Source of the DNA: Actinomycetes bacterium
Lineage (GTDB): Bacteria; Actinomycetota; Actinomycetes; DATJPE01
Assembly: GCA_035506535.1 (NCBI GenBank)
Contig: DATJPE010000011.1
Span: forward strand, 1-50,877
Length of the DNA: 50,877 nucleotides
Reading direction: 5' to 3'
Shown one piece after another: positions 21,859 through 29,766 of the stretch (within the stretch, counting starts at the first letter, position 1; each line of letters starts with the position of its first letter). The position numbers and the translations under genes were made by a program. The notes under the pieces were generated by a model, which was not told the DNA's origin, did no database searches, and saw only the letters and a list, made by a program, of their open reading frames with translations.

Positions 21859-22743
21859 GTGGATATGTCGACAAGTGGCGAGCTCGGTCCCACCGGCCGG
21901 CCGGTCCCGACCCTGCCCGAACCCACCCGTCCGCTCGCCCACGGGCCGGCCCGCGTGGTCGCCCTGTGCAACCAGAAGGGCGGGGTGGGCAAGACCACGT
22001 CGACGATCAACCTCGGGGCGGCCCTCGCCGAGCTCGGCCGGCGGGTTCTCCTCGTGGACTTCGACCCGCAGGGAGCCCTCTCGGTGGGGCTGGGTGTGAA
22101 TCCCCATGAGCTGGACCGCACCGCGTACAACCTGCTCGTCGAGCCAGGGATCACCGTCGACGACGTGCTGCTGAAGACCAACGTTCCCGGCGTCGACCTG
22201 CTGCCCAGCAACATCGACCTGTCCGCCGCCGAGGTCCAGCTGGTGAACGAGGTGGCGAGGGAGCACAGTCTGGCCCGGGTGCTGCGGCCGGTGGTCGAGG
22301 ACTACGACTACGTGCTGATCGACTGTCAGCCCTCGCTCGGCCTGCTCACGGTGAATGCGCTCACGGCGGCGGACGGTGTCATCGTCCCGCTCGAATGCGA
22401 GTTCTTCGCCCTGCGCGGGGTTGCCCTCCTCATGGACACCATCCAGAAGATACGTGATCGGCTTAACCCTCGACTTGAGGTTGAGGGAATTCTCGCCACT
22501 ATGTACGACTCCCGCACCGTCCACGGGCGGGAGGTGCTGACCCGCCTCGTCGAGGCCTTCGGAGACACCGTGTTCCACACGGTGATCTCACGCACCGTCC
22601 GCTTCCCAGAGACCACCGTCGTGGGGGAGCCGATCACCAGCTATGCCTCCAGCTCCGCGGGTGCGGGGGCCTACCGGTCGCTCGCCCGAGAGGTGCTCGC
22701 CCGTGACGCGGCCCGGCGACCGGCCGAGCCGGTGGCCCCGTGA
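21859..22743 (+). CDS. ParA-family ATPase next to condensin genes
   Basis: This 294-residue protein has a ~30-residue disordered N-terminus and the deviant Walker A motif KGGVGKT (40-46), followed by LLVDFDPQGALSVGLG and VLIDCQPSLGLLTVNAL. It is a ParA/Soj relative, but not the origin-linked one, because no parB follows. It is always found beside scpA/scpB in actinobacteria, so a role in organising the chromosome with SMC-ScpAB is inferred. Start GTG 21859; ATG 21865 is also possible. Codons around 22445-22500 are unusually AT-rich. Confidence 0.9.
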   Translation: MDMSTSGELGPTGRPVPTLPEPTRPLAHGPARVVALCNQKGGVGKTTSTINLGAALAELGRRVLLVDFDPQGALSVGLGVNPHELDRTAYNLLVEPGITVDDVLLKTNVPGVDLLPSNIDLSAAEVQLVNEVAREHSLARVLRPVVEDYDYVLIDCQPSLGLLTVNALTAADGVIVPLECEFFALRGVALLMDTIQKIRDRLNPRLEVEGILATMYDSRTVHGREVLTRLVEAFGDTVFHTVISRTVRFPETTVVGEPITSYASSSAGAGAYRSLAREVLARDAARRPAEPVAP

Positions 22744-23150
22744 GCCGCCGGGCCAGCCTGCCCGGGGCGGCCGAGCTCTTCCGGGCCACCGGTGAGGAGG
22801 TCCCCGCCCGGCCGATGGCCGCGGTTCCTGACGCCGCGACCGGTACCGGGGAGGAGATGTCCACACCGGCGCCGTCGGCGAGCTCGGGGGTGCGCCGGAC
22901 GGCGCGGCGGCGGGTGCGTCCCGGCGAGCGTCGTCCCTCCGGGCGGGAGCGGCACGACGAGAAGATCACCGTCTACCTGTCCGCCGACGAGCTGTTCGAC
23001 CTCGAGCAGGCTCGCCTCGTGCTGCGCGGGGAGTACGGCCTCGCGCTCGACCGGGGCCGGCTGGTCCGCGAGGCACTGGCCGTCGTGATCGCCGACCTGG
23101 ACGCCCGTGGCGAGGGCAGCACGCTGGTTCGTCGCTTGCGCGAGGGCTGA
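22740..23150 (+). CDS. Ribbon-helix-helix-like partner of the ParA-family ATPase
   Basis: A 136-residue protein starts at GTG 22740 with a 4-bp overlap. Its first ~70 residues are disordered and basic (TARRRVRPGERRPSGRERH). Residues ~75-136 (KITVYLSADELFDLEQARLVLR...DRGRLVREALAVVIADL) fit a strand followed by two helices, as in CopG/Arc DNA-binding proteins. ParA relatives need a DNA-binding, ATPase-stimulating partner, and this is the candidate. The fold call is by pattern only. Confidence 0.75.
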   Translation: MSRRASLPGAAELFRATGEEVPARPMAAVPDAATGTGEEMSTPAPSASSGVRRTARRRVRPGERRPSGRERHDEKITVYLSADELFDLEQARLVLRGEYGLALDRGRLVREALAVVIADLDARGEGSTLVRRLREG

Positions 23151-23161
23151 ACCGGCTCGGC

Positions 23162-23167
23162 TACCGT
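23162..23167 (+). promoter_or_regulatory. Leaderless -10 element TACCGT for scpA
   Basis: TACCGT plus exactly six bases leads to GTG 23174. It gives scpA its own internal promoter inside the parA operon. Confidence 0.6.
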
Positions 23168-23173
23168 GGCCCG

Positions 23174-24058
23174 GTGACCTCCGCCCTCGGGGACGACGCG
23201 GCGCCGCTCGCCCCCAGCGTGTCCGCGGGAGCCTTCGAGGTCCACCTGCCGGTGTTCGACGGGCCCTTCGACCTGCTGCTGGGACTGATCGCCAAGCACA
23301 AGCTCGACGTGACCGAGGTGGCGCTCTCCCGGGTCACCGACGACTTCTTGGCCCACATCCGCGCGTTCGGGCCAGGGTGGGACCTGGGCCAGGCCAGCGA
23401 GTTCCTCGTCGTCGCGGCCACCCTGCTCGACCTCAAGGCGGCGCGGCTGCTCCCCGCGGGGGAGGTCGAGGACGAGGAGGACCTCGCCCTGCTCGAGGCG
23501 CGGGACCTGCTCTTCGCCCGACTGCTGCAGTATCGCGCGTTCAAGCAGGCCGCCGCTTCGATCGCGGAGCGGCTGGCTATCGGTTCCCGGCGCTACCCGC
23601 GGGCCGTCGGCCTCGATGATCGCTTCGTGGGCCTGCTACCCGAGGTCCTGCTCGGCCTCTCACCGGAGCGCTTCGCCGCCGTCGCGGCGCAGGCGCTGAC
23701 CCCGCGCCCCGCGCCCACCGTGTCGCTGGCCCACCTGCACGCGCCCCTGGTCAGCGTGCGGGAGCAGGCTGCCCTGCTCGTCGCGAGGCTGCGCGACGCA
23801 GACGCCGCGAGCTTCCGCGCGCTCGCAGACGACGCTCCCGACACGCTGACGGTCGTCGCGAGATTCCTGGCGGTCCTGGAGCTCTACCGTGAGGGCGCGG
23901 TCGCCTTCGAGCAGGTGACGCCGCTCGGTGAGCTCGTGGTCCGCTGGACCGGGGCGGGGGCCGACGTCGACGACGTGGATGAGTTCGAAGGAGCCGGCGA
24001 GCCGAGTCCGACGGCTGAGGAGGAGGAGCGCAGCGTGATCGAGGGCGTGGGCCTATGA
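23174..24058 (+). CDS. scpA: Segregation and condensation protein A (kleisin)
   Basis: The 294-residue kleisin bridges the SMC heads. It has the family start FEVHLPVFDGPFDLLLGLIAKHKLDVTEVALSRVTDDFL and the ASEFLVVAATLLDLKAARLLP helix. A winged-helix C-terminus (~200-260) is followed by an acidic tail. Start GTG 23174 follows a leaderless-type promoter, and it overlaps scpB by 4 bp. The smc gene is not in the window. Confidence 0.94.
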   Translation: MTSALGDDAAPLAPSVSAGAFEVHLPVFDGPFDLLLGLIAKHKLDVTEVALSRVTDDFLAHIRAFGPGWDLGQASEFLVVAATLLDLKAARLLPAGEVEDEEDLALLEARDLLFARLLQYRAFKQAAASIAERLAIGSRRYPRAVGLDDRFVGLLPEVLLGLSPERFAAVAAQALTPRPAPTVSLAHLHAPLVSVREQAALLVARLRDADAASFRALADDAPDTLTVVARFLAVLELYREGAVAFEQVTPLGELVVRWTGAGADVDDVDEFEGAGEPSPTAEEEERSVIEGVGL

Positions 24059-24729
24059 GCGAGGGTGATCGTGCGGAGGAGCCCGTCCTCGACCTGCGCG
24101 AAGGCGGTGCGGACGCCGGCGAGCAGCCGGCGGCATCACGCGAGGCGGGGGATCGCGAGCTCTTCGCCGCGCTCGAGGCGATCCTGCTCGTGGTGGACGA
24201 GCCCGTGTCTGAGCTGACCTTGGCGCAGGTCGTGGAGCGGCCACGGGCCGAGGTCGCGGGCGCCCTGCGGCGCCTGGCCCGTGACTACGACGAGGAGGGA
24301 CGTGGGTTCGAGCTGCGTGAGGTCGGCGGTGGGTGGCGCTACTACACCCGGCCGGAGCTTGCGCCGTTGGTGGAGCGGTTCGTCCTGGACGGGCAGCAGT
24401 CCCGGCTGACCCAGGCGGCGCTGGAGACCCTGGCGGTGATCGCCTACCGCCAGCCGGTGTCGCGAGCGCGGATCGCGGCGGTGCGCGGGGTCAACGTCGA
24501 TGGCGTCGTCCGAACCCTGACGACCCGTGGCCTCGTCGAGGAGGCCGGGACCGAGCCGGAGACGCACGCCCTGCTCTACCGGACCACGTCCCTGTTCCTG
24601 GAGCGACTGGGCCTGCGCTCACTCGAGGAGCTGCCGCCGTTGGCCCCGTTTCTGCCTGAACTTGATGCATTAGAAGAGGAGATAGACCTTCTCTCAACTA
24701 GAGAGTTAGACATAGACTCGGATGAATGA
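24055..24729 (+). CDS. scpB: Segregation and condensation protein B
   Basis: The 224-residue ScpA partner has two winged-helix domains (ELFAALEAILLVVDEPVSELTLAQVV and TQAALETLAVIAYRQPVSRARIAAVRGVNVDGVVRTL). The last ~22 codons (24661-24726) are only about 42% GC by hand count and use TTA twice, ATA twice, plus AGA, CTT, TCA and ACT, none usual in this gene. The protein tail is acidic (EEIDLLSTRELDIDSDE). The stop overlaps the rluB start by 8 bp. Confidence 0.94.
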   Translation: MSEGDRAEEPVLDLREGGADAGEQPAASREAGDRELFAALEAILLVVDEPVSELTLAQVVERPRAEVAGALRRLARDYDEEGRGFELREVGGGWRYYTRPELAPLVERFVLDGQQSRLTQAALETLAVIAYRQPVSRARIAAVRGVNVDGVVRTLTTRGLVEEAGTEPETHALLYRTTSLFLERLGLRSLEELPPLAPFLPELDALEEEIDLLSTRELDIDSDE

Positions 24730-25483
24730 CCAACCCGACCACCCTTCGCCCGAACGCCTGCAGCCCGAACGCCTGCAGAAGGTCCTCGCCAGGGCGGGAG
24801 TCGCCAGCCGCCGTGCGTGCGAGGCGCTGATCGCCGAGGGGCGTGTCGAGGTGGACGGTGTCGTGGTCAGCAAGCTCGGGACACGCGTCGACCCGAGCAC
24901 CGCGGTGATCCGGGTCGATGGGGTGCGGGTCTCCGTCTCCTCGCACCAGGTGTACCTCATGCTCAACAAGCCGGCCGGGGTCGTCTCCACGATGGCCGAT
25001 CCGGAGGGCCGGCCCTGTCTGGGCGATTACGTCGGGAGCAACAGGGAGCGGCTGTTCCACGTGGGTCGCCTCGATGTGGACACCGAGGGTCTGCTCCTCC
25101 TGACCAACGACGGCACCCTCGCCCACCGGTTGGCCCATCCGTCCTTCGAGATCCCGAAGACCTACCTGGCGGACGTGCCGGCGCCGCTGCCGCGCGACCT
25201 TGGACGACGGCTGCGCGAAGGGATCGACCTCGAGGACGGCCCGGTCCGTTTCGACTCCTTCCGAGTCGTCGGAAGTACCGCGTCGCGAGCCCTGGTGGAG
25301 GTCACCCTCCACGAGGGTCGCAACCGGGTGGTGCGCCGCAGCTTCGAGGCCGTGGGCTTCCCAGTGACGCGGCTGGTGCGGACCGCCATCGGACCGGTGC
25401 AGCTCGGTGAGCTGCGTCCCGGCAAGCTTCGGCCGCTGTCCAGCAAGGAGCTCGGTGCGCTCTTCGAGCTCGCCGGTCTTTGA
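24722..25483 (+). CDS. rluB: 23S rRNA pseudouridine synthase RluB-type
   Basis: This 253-residue enzyme has an N-terminal S4 domain (ERLQKVLARAGVASRRACEALIAEGRVEVDG) and a RsuA/RluB catalytic domain with Asp in GRLDVDTEGLLLLTNDG (D118), HEGRNRVVRRSFEAVGFPVTRLVR. It should modify U2605-like sites of 23S rRNA. Start ATG 24722 overlaps scpB by 8 bp. The N-terminus contains a duplicated PERLQ. Confidence 0.93.
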   Translation: MNDQPDHPSPERLQPERLQKVLARAGVASRRACEALIAEGRVEVDGVVVSKLGTRVDPSTAVIRVDGVRVSVSSHQVYLMLNKPAGVVSTMADPEGRPCLGDYVGSNRERLFHVGRLDVDTEGLLLLTNDGTLAHRLAHPSFEIPKTYLADVPAPLPRDLGRRLREGIDLEDGPVRFDSFRVVGSTASRALVEVTLHEGRNRVVRRSFEAVGFPVTRLVRTAIGPVQLGELRPGKLRPLSSKELGALFELAGL

Positions 25484-25782
25484 CCGATGCGTCGGTGGAG
25501 GATGAAACAGCTCAGCAGCTTTGTCGACATTCTGTGGCCTGAGCTACTGGGCTTGAGAACCAACTTATCGATATCAGCACGCAGATTCATCCTCCCTGAT
25601 ATCGACAAAGAGACTTTTGCTGGCCCAGCGCTAAACCCGACTCATCGACAAAATGCTTTATGCATCTAGTGGTCGATAGGTGAGTCGTCTCAGATTGGGC
25701 ACCGGCCCGGTGCTACGGCCCTGGGGCGGGCCTCCCCTAGGGTTGGGGCGGCGACCAACCAGGGCGAGAGGAGGGTGGGTCG
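25484..25782 (+). other. AT-rich intergenic region with inverted repeats before aroH
   Basis: About 300 bp hold no convincing gene. From 25500 to 25680 the GC content is roughly 48% by hand count, against over 70% around it. A perfect 10-bp inverted repeat (TCGATATCAG at 25568-25577, complement at 25596-25605) has an 18-bp spacer. The octamer TCGACAAA occurs at 25603 and 25645, with its complement at 25520. A -10-like TAGGGT is at 25738-25743, leading to aroH with a ~33-nt leader. The perfect palindrome CACCGG-C-CCGGTG lies at 25700-25712. Confidence 0.6.
25568..25605. repeat. 10-bp perfect inverted repeat
   Basis: TCGATATCAG and its exact complement flank an 18-bp spacer inside the AT-rich gap before aroH. 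It is a candidate operator; the long spacer and lack of a T-run make a terminator unlikely. Confidence 0.6.
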
Positions 25783-26145
25783 GTGTCGATCCGTGCCGTG
25801 CGCGGCGCCACCCAGCTGCGCGCGGACGACCCGCGCGAGATGGCTGACGCTGTCGTCGAGCTGGTCTCCACTCTGCTGGCGCGCAACGAGCTCGCGATCG
25901 CCGACCTGGTCTCGGTGCTGTTCACCGCGACGCCCGACCTGACCAGCGAGTTCCCGGCCGCGGCGGCCCGCACGCTCGGCCTGGGAGAGGTTCCCCTGCT
26001 CTGCGCCCAGGAGATCGACGTCGCCGGGGCGCTGCCCCGTGTGGTCCGTCTCATGGCGCACGTGGAGACGTCTCGCGCCCGGTCCGAGATGGTCCACGTG
26101 TACCTGCGCGGCGCTGAGGTGCTGCGTCAGGACCTGGCCCAGTGA
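25783..26145 (+). CDS. aroH: Chorismate mutase, AroH class
   Basis: The 120-residue enzyme converts chorismate to prephenate. It starts SIRAVRGATQLRADDPREMADAVVELV, typical of the trimeric Bacillus AroH type, with SVLFTATPDLTSEFPAAAARTLG and PRVVRLMAHVE. Start GTG 25783 has GAGGAGGG upstream. It is followed after 10 nt by tyrA, so mutase and dehydrogenase of tyrosine synthesis are made together. Confidence 0.94.
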   Translation: MSIRAVRGATQLRADDPREMADAVVELVSTLLARNELAIADLVSVLFTATPDLTSEFPAAAARTLGLGEVPLLCAQEIDVAGALPRVVRLMAHVETSRARSEMVHVYLRGAEVLRQDLAQ

Positions 26146-26155
26146 AGCCACCCCG

Positions 26156-27256
26156 GTGAGCCTGCAGAGCGCCCTCGTGGTGGGCGCCGGCCTGATCGGG
26201 ACCTCGGTCGCGATGGCGTTGACCGACGCCGGGACCGCCGTGTGGATCGAGGACGTCGACCAGGGCAGGGCGCGCGTCGCGTCCGAGCTCGGCGCGGGCC
26301 GCACGGGGCGCCCGCCGGAAGAGCCGGACATCGTCATCGTGGCGGTCCCTCCAGGCGCGGTCGGGTCAGTCGTCCAAGAGCTCAGCGGTATTTATCTCAG
26401 GTGCATTTTTACTGATGTTGCCTCAGTTGCCTCTATCCCTCAAGCAGATGTCGAGTCTTTGGGCCATGATGTCGCCCAGCGATTCGTCGGTGGACATCCC
26501 ATGTCGGGGCTCGAGCGCTCTGGTCCCGCCGCCGCACGCGCGGATCTGTTCCGCGACCGTCCTTGGGTGCTGACTCCGGGGCGGGAGTCCTCGCAGCGTG
26601 CGCTGGGGCGAGCGAGAGCGGTGGTGGCCGCCTGCGGGGCGGACCTGGTGGAGATGAGCCCGCAGCGCCATGACGAGGCCGTGGCGCTGGTGTCCCACGT
26701 CCCCCAGCTGGTCTCGAGCCTCACCGCGGCGCGTCTGGAGGACCAGCCGGAGGACCTCGTCGCCCTCTCCGGGCCGGGTGTGCGCGACGTGACGCGCATC
26801 GCCGCCTCGGACCCCGACCTGTGGACCGGCATCCTCGACGCGAACGCATCGGCCGTCCTTCCGGTCGTCGAGGACCTGCGCCGCCAGCTCGACGACGTCG
26901 CGGCGGCGCTGGCGACCCTGGCGTCCAGGGGAGCCGGGTCGGACGAGCAGGAACAGGCTCGCGCGAGCGTGCGGCGTGCGCTCGCAGGAGGGGTGCGCGG
27001 CAGGGCCCGGATCCCCGGTAAGCACGGTGGTCGACCGACCCAGTTCGCGGTGGTCACGGTCGTGGTCGCGGACCAGCCCGGCGAGCTGGCGCGGATCTTC
27101 GCCGCCGCGGCCGCCGCATCGGTGAACATCGAGGACGTCACCCTGGAGCACGCCTCCGGGCACCCTCTCGGCAGCCTGCTCCTCCAGGTGCAGGCCGGGT
27201 CGGTCGGCGCCCTGGTCGAGGCGTTGTCCCGCGAGGGGTGGACGGTCCACTCCTGA
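26156..27256 (+). CDS. tyrA: Prephenate dehydrogenase with C-terminal ACT domain
   Basis: The 366-residue protein begins with an NAD fold (VVGAGLIGTSVAMAL) and has the conserved FTDVASV segment, His in GGHPMSGLE (H114) and the all-helical dimerisation domain. A C-terminal ACT domain (~295-366, FAVVTVVVADQPGELARIFAAA) probably senses tyrosine. Start GTG 26156 is 10 nt after aroH. Codons 78-115 (about 26390-26500) are strongly AT-ending, unlike the rest of the gene, while the protein sequence stays normal. Confidence 0.93.
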   Translation: MSLQSALVVGAGLIGTSVAMALTDAGTAVWIEDVDQGRARVASELGAGRTGRPPEEPDIVIVAVPPGAVGSVVQELSGIYLRCIFTDVASVASIPQADVESLGHDVAQRFVGGHPMSGLERSGPAAARADLFRDRPWVLTPGRESSQRALGRARAVVAACGADLVEMSPQRHDEAVALVSHVPQLVSSLTAARLEDQPEDLVALSGPGVRDVTRIAASDPDLWTGILDANASAVLPVVEDLRRQLDDVAAALATLASRGAGSDEQEQARASVRRALAGGVRGRARIPGKHGGRPTQFAVVTVVVADQPGELARIFAAAAAASVNIEDVTLEHASGHPLGSLLLQVQAGSVGALVEALSREGWTVHS

Positions 27257-27290
27257 GCGCGCACGAGGACCGCACCGAGATCCGGCTCGC

Positions 27291-27296
27291 TACTCT
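27291..27296 (+). promoter_or_regulatory. Leaderless -10 element TACTCT for cmk
   Basis: TACTCT followed by six bases and ATG 27303 fits the leaderless pattern seen elsewhere in the window. Confidence 0.6.
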
Positions 27297-27302
27297 CGGG
27301 AC

Positions 27303-28067
27303 ATGGCCCCCGACGAGCCCAGCGACCCGGCACTGCGCCGCGCGGTCCTGGCGGTCGACGGGCCCTCGGGGTCCGGGAAGTCCAGTGTCTCGCGCGGGGT
27401 GGCCCGTCGCCTTCGCCTTCGCTACCTCGACACCGGGGCGATGTACCGCGCGGTGACGTGGTGGATGCTGGCCAACGGGGTGGACGTCGACGACCCCGAC
27501 TCGGTCGCGTCGCGGGTCGGCGAGATCGGTCTCGAGGTCTCCACCGATCCGGAGCATGCCTCGATCGCGGTGAACGGGACGGATGTGTCGGGTCCCATCA
27601 GGGGGCCCGAGGTGACTGCCGCGGTCAGCGCCGTGAGCGCCGTACCGGCCGTGCGTGCCCGCCTGGTCGATCTGCAGCGAGCCGCCGTAGGCGAGGGCGG
27701 CATCGTCGTCGAGGGACGCGACATCGGGACCGTCGTGCTGCCGGACGCCACGCTCAAGGTCTTCCTCACCGCCCACGAGAGCGTCCGCTCGACCCGTCGA
27801 GCCGATGAGCTGCGGGAGCGCGGGATCCCCGCCCCCGCCGACTCGCTGGAGTCCATCCGGCGCCGAGACCGGCTCGACAGCACCCGAGCCGTGTCCCCCC
27901 TCCAGCGGGCCGAGGACGCCGTGGTCGTGGACGCGACCGACCTCGGGCTGGGCGACGTGATCGACCTCGTGGCTCGACTCCTGCTGGACCGGCTCGCCCG
28001 GCCAGGCGTGGGTTCCGCCCCCGCGGCCCTGGCAACGGGCCAGCAGTGGGTAGCGGGCCAGCAGTGA
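27303..28067 (+). CDS. cmk: Cytidylate kinase
   Basis: This 254-residue enzyme phosphorylates CMP and dCMP. The P-loop is GPSGSGKSS, with [39 protein letters not shown] and [15 protein letters not shown]. The last ~30 residues are a low-complexity tail, partly from a direct repeat GGGCCAGCAGTG at its 3' end. It overlaps der by 4 bp; cmk-der is the standard actinobacterial pair. Confidence 0.95.
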   Translation: MAPDEPSDPALRRAVLAVDGPSGSGKSSVSRGVARRLRLRYLDTGAMYRAVTWWMLANGVDVDDPDSVASRVGEIGLEVSTDPEHASIAVNGTDVSGPIRGPEVTAAVSAVSAVPAVRARLVDLQRAAVGEGGIVVEGRDIGTVVLPDATLKVFLTAHESVRSTRRADELRERGIPAPADSLESIRRRDRLDSTRAVSPLQRAEDAVVVDATDLGLGDVIDLVARLLLDRLARPGVGSAPAALATGQQWVAGQQ

Positions 28068-29440
28068 GCGAGGAGGACGACAGCGCGACTGGAGACGACG
28101 GCGCGCTTCCGGTCCTCGCCGTCGTCGGACGGCCGAATGTGGGCAAGTCCACGCTCGTGAACCGCGTGCTCGGGCGGCGAGAGGCGGTCGTCGAGGACGT
28201 ACCAGGCGTGACGCGGGACCGGGTCGCCTACGAGGCGAACTGGAACGGACGGGCGTTCACCGTGGTGGACACCGGCGGCTGGGAGCCCGATGCGCAGGGA
28301 CTGGCCGCCACGGTGGCAGCGCAGGCCGAGGTGGCGGTCGCGGCGGCAGACGCGGTGCTGCTCGTGGTCGATGCGACGGTGGGCATCACGGACACCGACG
28401 AGGCGGTCGCCCGGGTCCTGCGACGATCGGCCAAGCCCGTGGTCCTCGCGGCGAACAAGGTCGACGACGCTCGGGGTGAGGCGGAGGCCGCTGCCCTGTG
28501 GAACCTCGGGCTGGGGGAGCCGCACCCGGTGTCGGCCCTGCACGGCAGGGGGAGCGGCGACCTCCTCGACGCCGTGCTCGACGCGCTGCCGGAGGCGCCC
28601 CGGGAGGTCTTCGGGGCCGAGGGCGGGCCGCGGCGGGTGGCGCTCCTCGGCCGGCCCAACGTCGGCAAGTCCAGCCTGCTCAACCGGCTCGCGGGCACCG
28701 AGCGAGCGGTGGTGCACCCGGTCGCCGGGACGACGGTCGACCCGGTGGATGAGATCGTGGAGCTCGGCGGGCGTACCTGGCGCTTCGTCGACACCGCAGG
28801 GATCCGCCGTCGAGCCGACGAGGCGTCTGGCCACGAGTACTACGCGGTGCTCCGCACCCAGGCGGCCCTGGAGAAGGCGGAGGTCGCCATCGTCCTGCTC
28901 GATGCGAGCGAGCCGCTGACCGAGCAGGACGTTCGGATCCTCTCCCTCGTGGTCGACGCGGGGCGCGCCCTCGTCCTGGCTCTCAACAAGTGGGACCTGG
29001 TCGACGAGGAGCGGCGGGTGGCTCTCGACAAGGAGCTGGACCGGGAGCTCGTGCGACTGCCCTGGGTCCCTCGGGTCAACGTGTCCGCCCGCACCGGCCG
29101 CCATGTCGATCGGCTGGTACCGGCACTGGAGAAGGCCCTGGCTGCCTGGGAGCGGCGCATCCCGACGGGCCGGCTCAACGCCGTGCTGGGGGAGATCGTC
29201 GCCGAGACCCCGCCCCCGGTCCGCGGCGGCAAGGCACCGCGCATCCTCTTCGCCACCCAGGCGGGCGTGCGCCCGCCTCGGTTCGTGCTGTTCGCCACCG
29301 GCTTCCTCGAGGCGTCCTACCGCCGCTTCCTCGAGCGCCGCTTCCGGCAGCTCGAGGACTTCACCGGCACCCCGATCGAGATCAGCGTCCGGGTCAGGGA
29401 CAAGCGGGGCGTCAGGGACAAGCGTGGTCGGAGAACCTGA
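28064..29440 (+). CDS. der: Ribosome-assembly GTPase Der (EngA)
   Basis: The 458-residue protein has two tandem G domains: [17 protein letters not shown] and [19 protein letters not shown]-terminal KH-like domain ([21 protein letters not shown]) follows. It acts in 50S subunit assembly. I chose GTG 28064, which overlaps the cmk stop by 4 bp, over GTG 28046, which would sit in a repeat. The protein ends with a duplicated VRDKRG, encoded by a short direct repeat. Confidence 0.95.
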   Translation: MSEEDDSATGDDGALPVLAVVGRPNVGKSTLVNRVLGRREAVVEDVPGVTRDRVAYEANWNGRAFTVVDTGGWEPDAQGLAATVAAQAEVAVAAADAVLLVVDATVGITDTDEAVARVLRRSAKPVVLAANKVDDARGEAEAAALWNLGLGEPHPVSALHGRGSGDLLDAVLDALPEAPREVFGAEGGPRRVALLGRPNVGKSSLLNRLAGTERAVVHPVAGTTVDPVDEIVELGGRTWRFVDTAGIRRRADEASGHEYYAVLRTQAALEKAEVAIVLLDASEPLTEQDVRILSLVVDAGRALVLALNKWDLVDEERRVALDKELDRELVRLPWVPRVNVSARTGRHVDRLVPALEKALAAWERRIPTGRLNAVLGEIVAETPPPVRGGKAPRILFATQAGVRPPRFVLFATGFLEASYRRFLERRFRQLEDFTGTPIEISVRVRDKRGVRDKRGRRT

Positions 29441-29453
29441 AACCCCACTCCGG

Positions 29454-29459
29454 TAGAGT
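29454..29459 (+). promoter_or_regulatory. -10 element TAGAGT for tRNA-Pro
   Basis: TAGAGT lies 23 bp before the tRNA 5' end, just after the der stop. No strong -35 is seen. Confidence 0.5.
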
Positions 29460-29482
29460 GGCGCGCGCCCGCTCGAGGGTGC

Positions 29483-29556
<74 letters not shown>

Positions 29557-29574
29557 CGGCAGCTCCAGAGTCGC

Positions 29575-29605
29575 CGAGGGCCGGACCCGTGAGGTCCGGC
29601 CCTCG
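29575..29605 (+). terminator. Hairpin terminator after tRNA-Pro
   Basis: A perfect 13-bp GC-rich stem (CGAGGGCCGGACC and complement) encloses the 5-nt loop CGTGA. No T-run follows, as is common for actinobacterial terminators. Confidence 0.8.
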
Positions 29606-29766
29606 ACGCGTCGACGGCGTCCGTTCCGGTGTCACCCCGTATCAAGGCCCGAGCCCGCGTGCTCACCTGTCGGGGAAGATCGTCGGCCGAGGGCGCTCAG
29701 GGTGTCCCGGGAGGGGCGGGGGATGGGACACGCGGACGTGCCCGCGCGGACGACGTGGGCGCTGCC

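Noticed and set aside
25487-25669. A 60-residue open frame in the AT-rich gap before aroH
   Set aside because: No recognisable motif, no Shine-Dalgarno sequence, and it runs through the inverted repeats; the stop-poor stretch is explained by chance.
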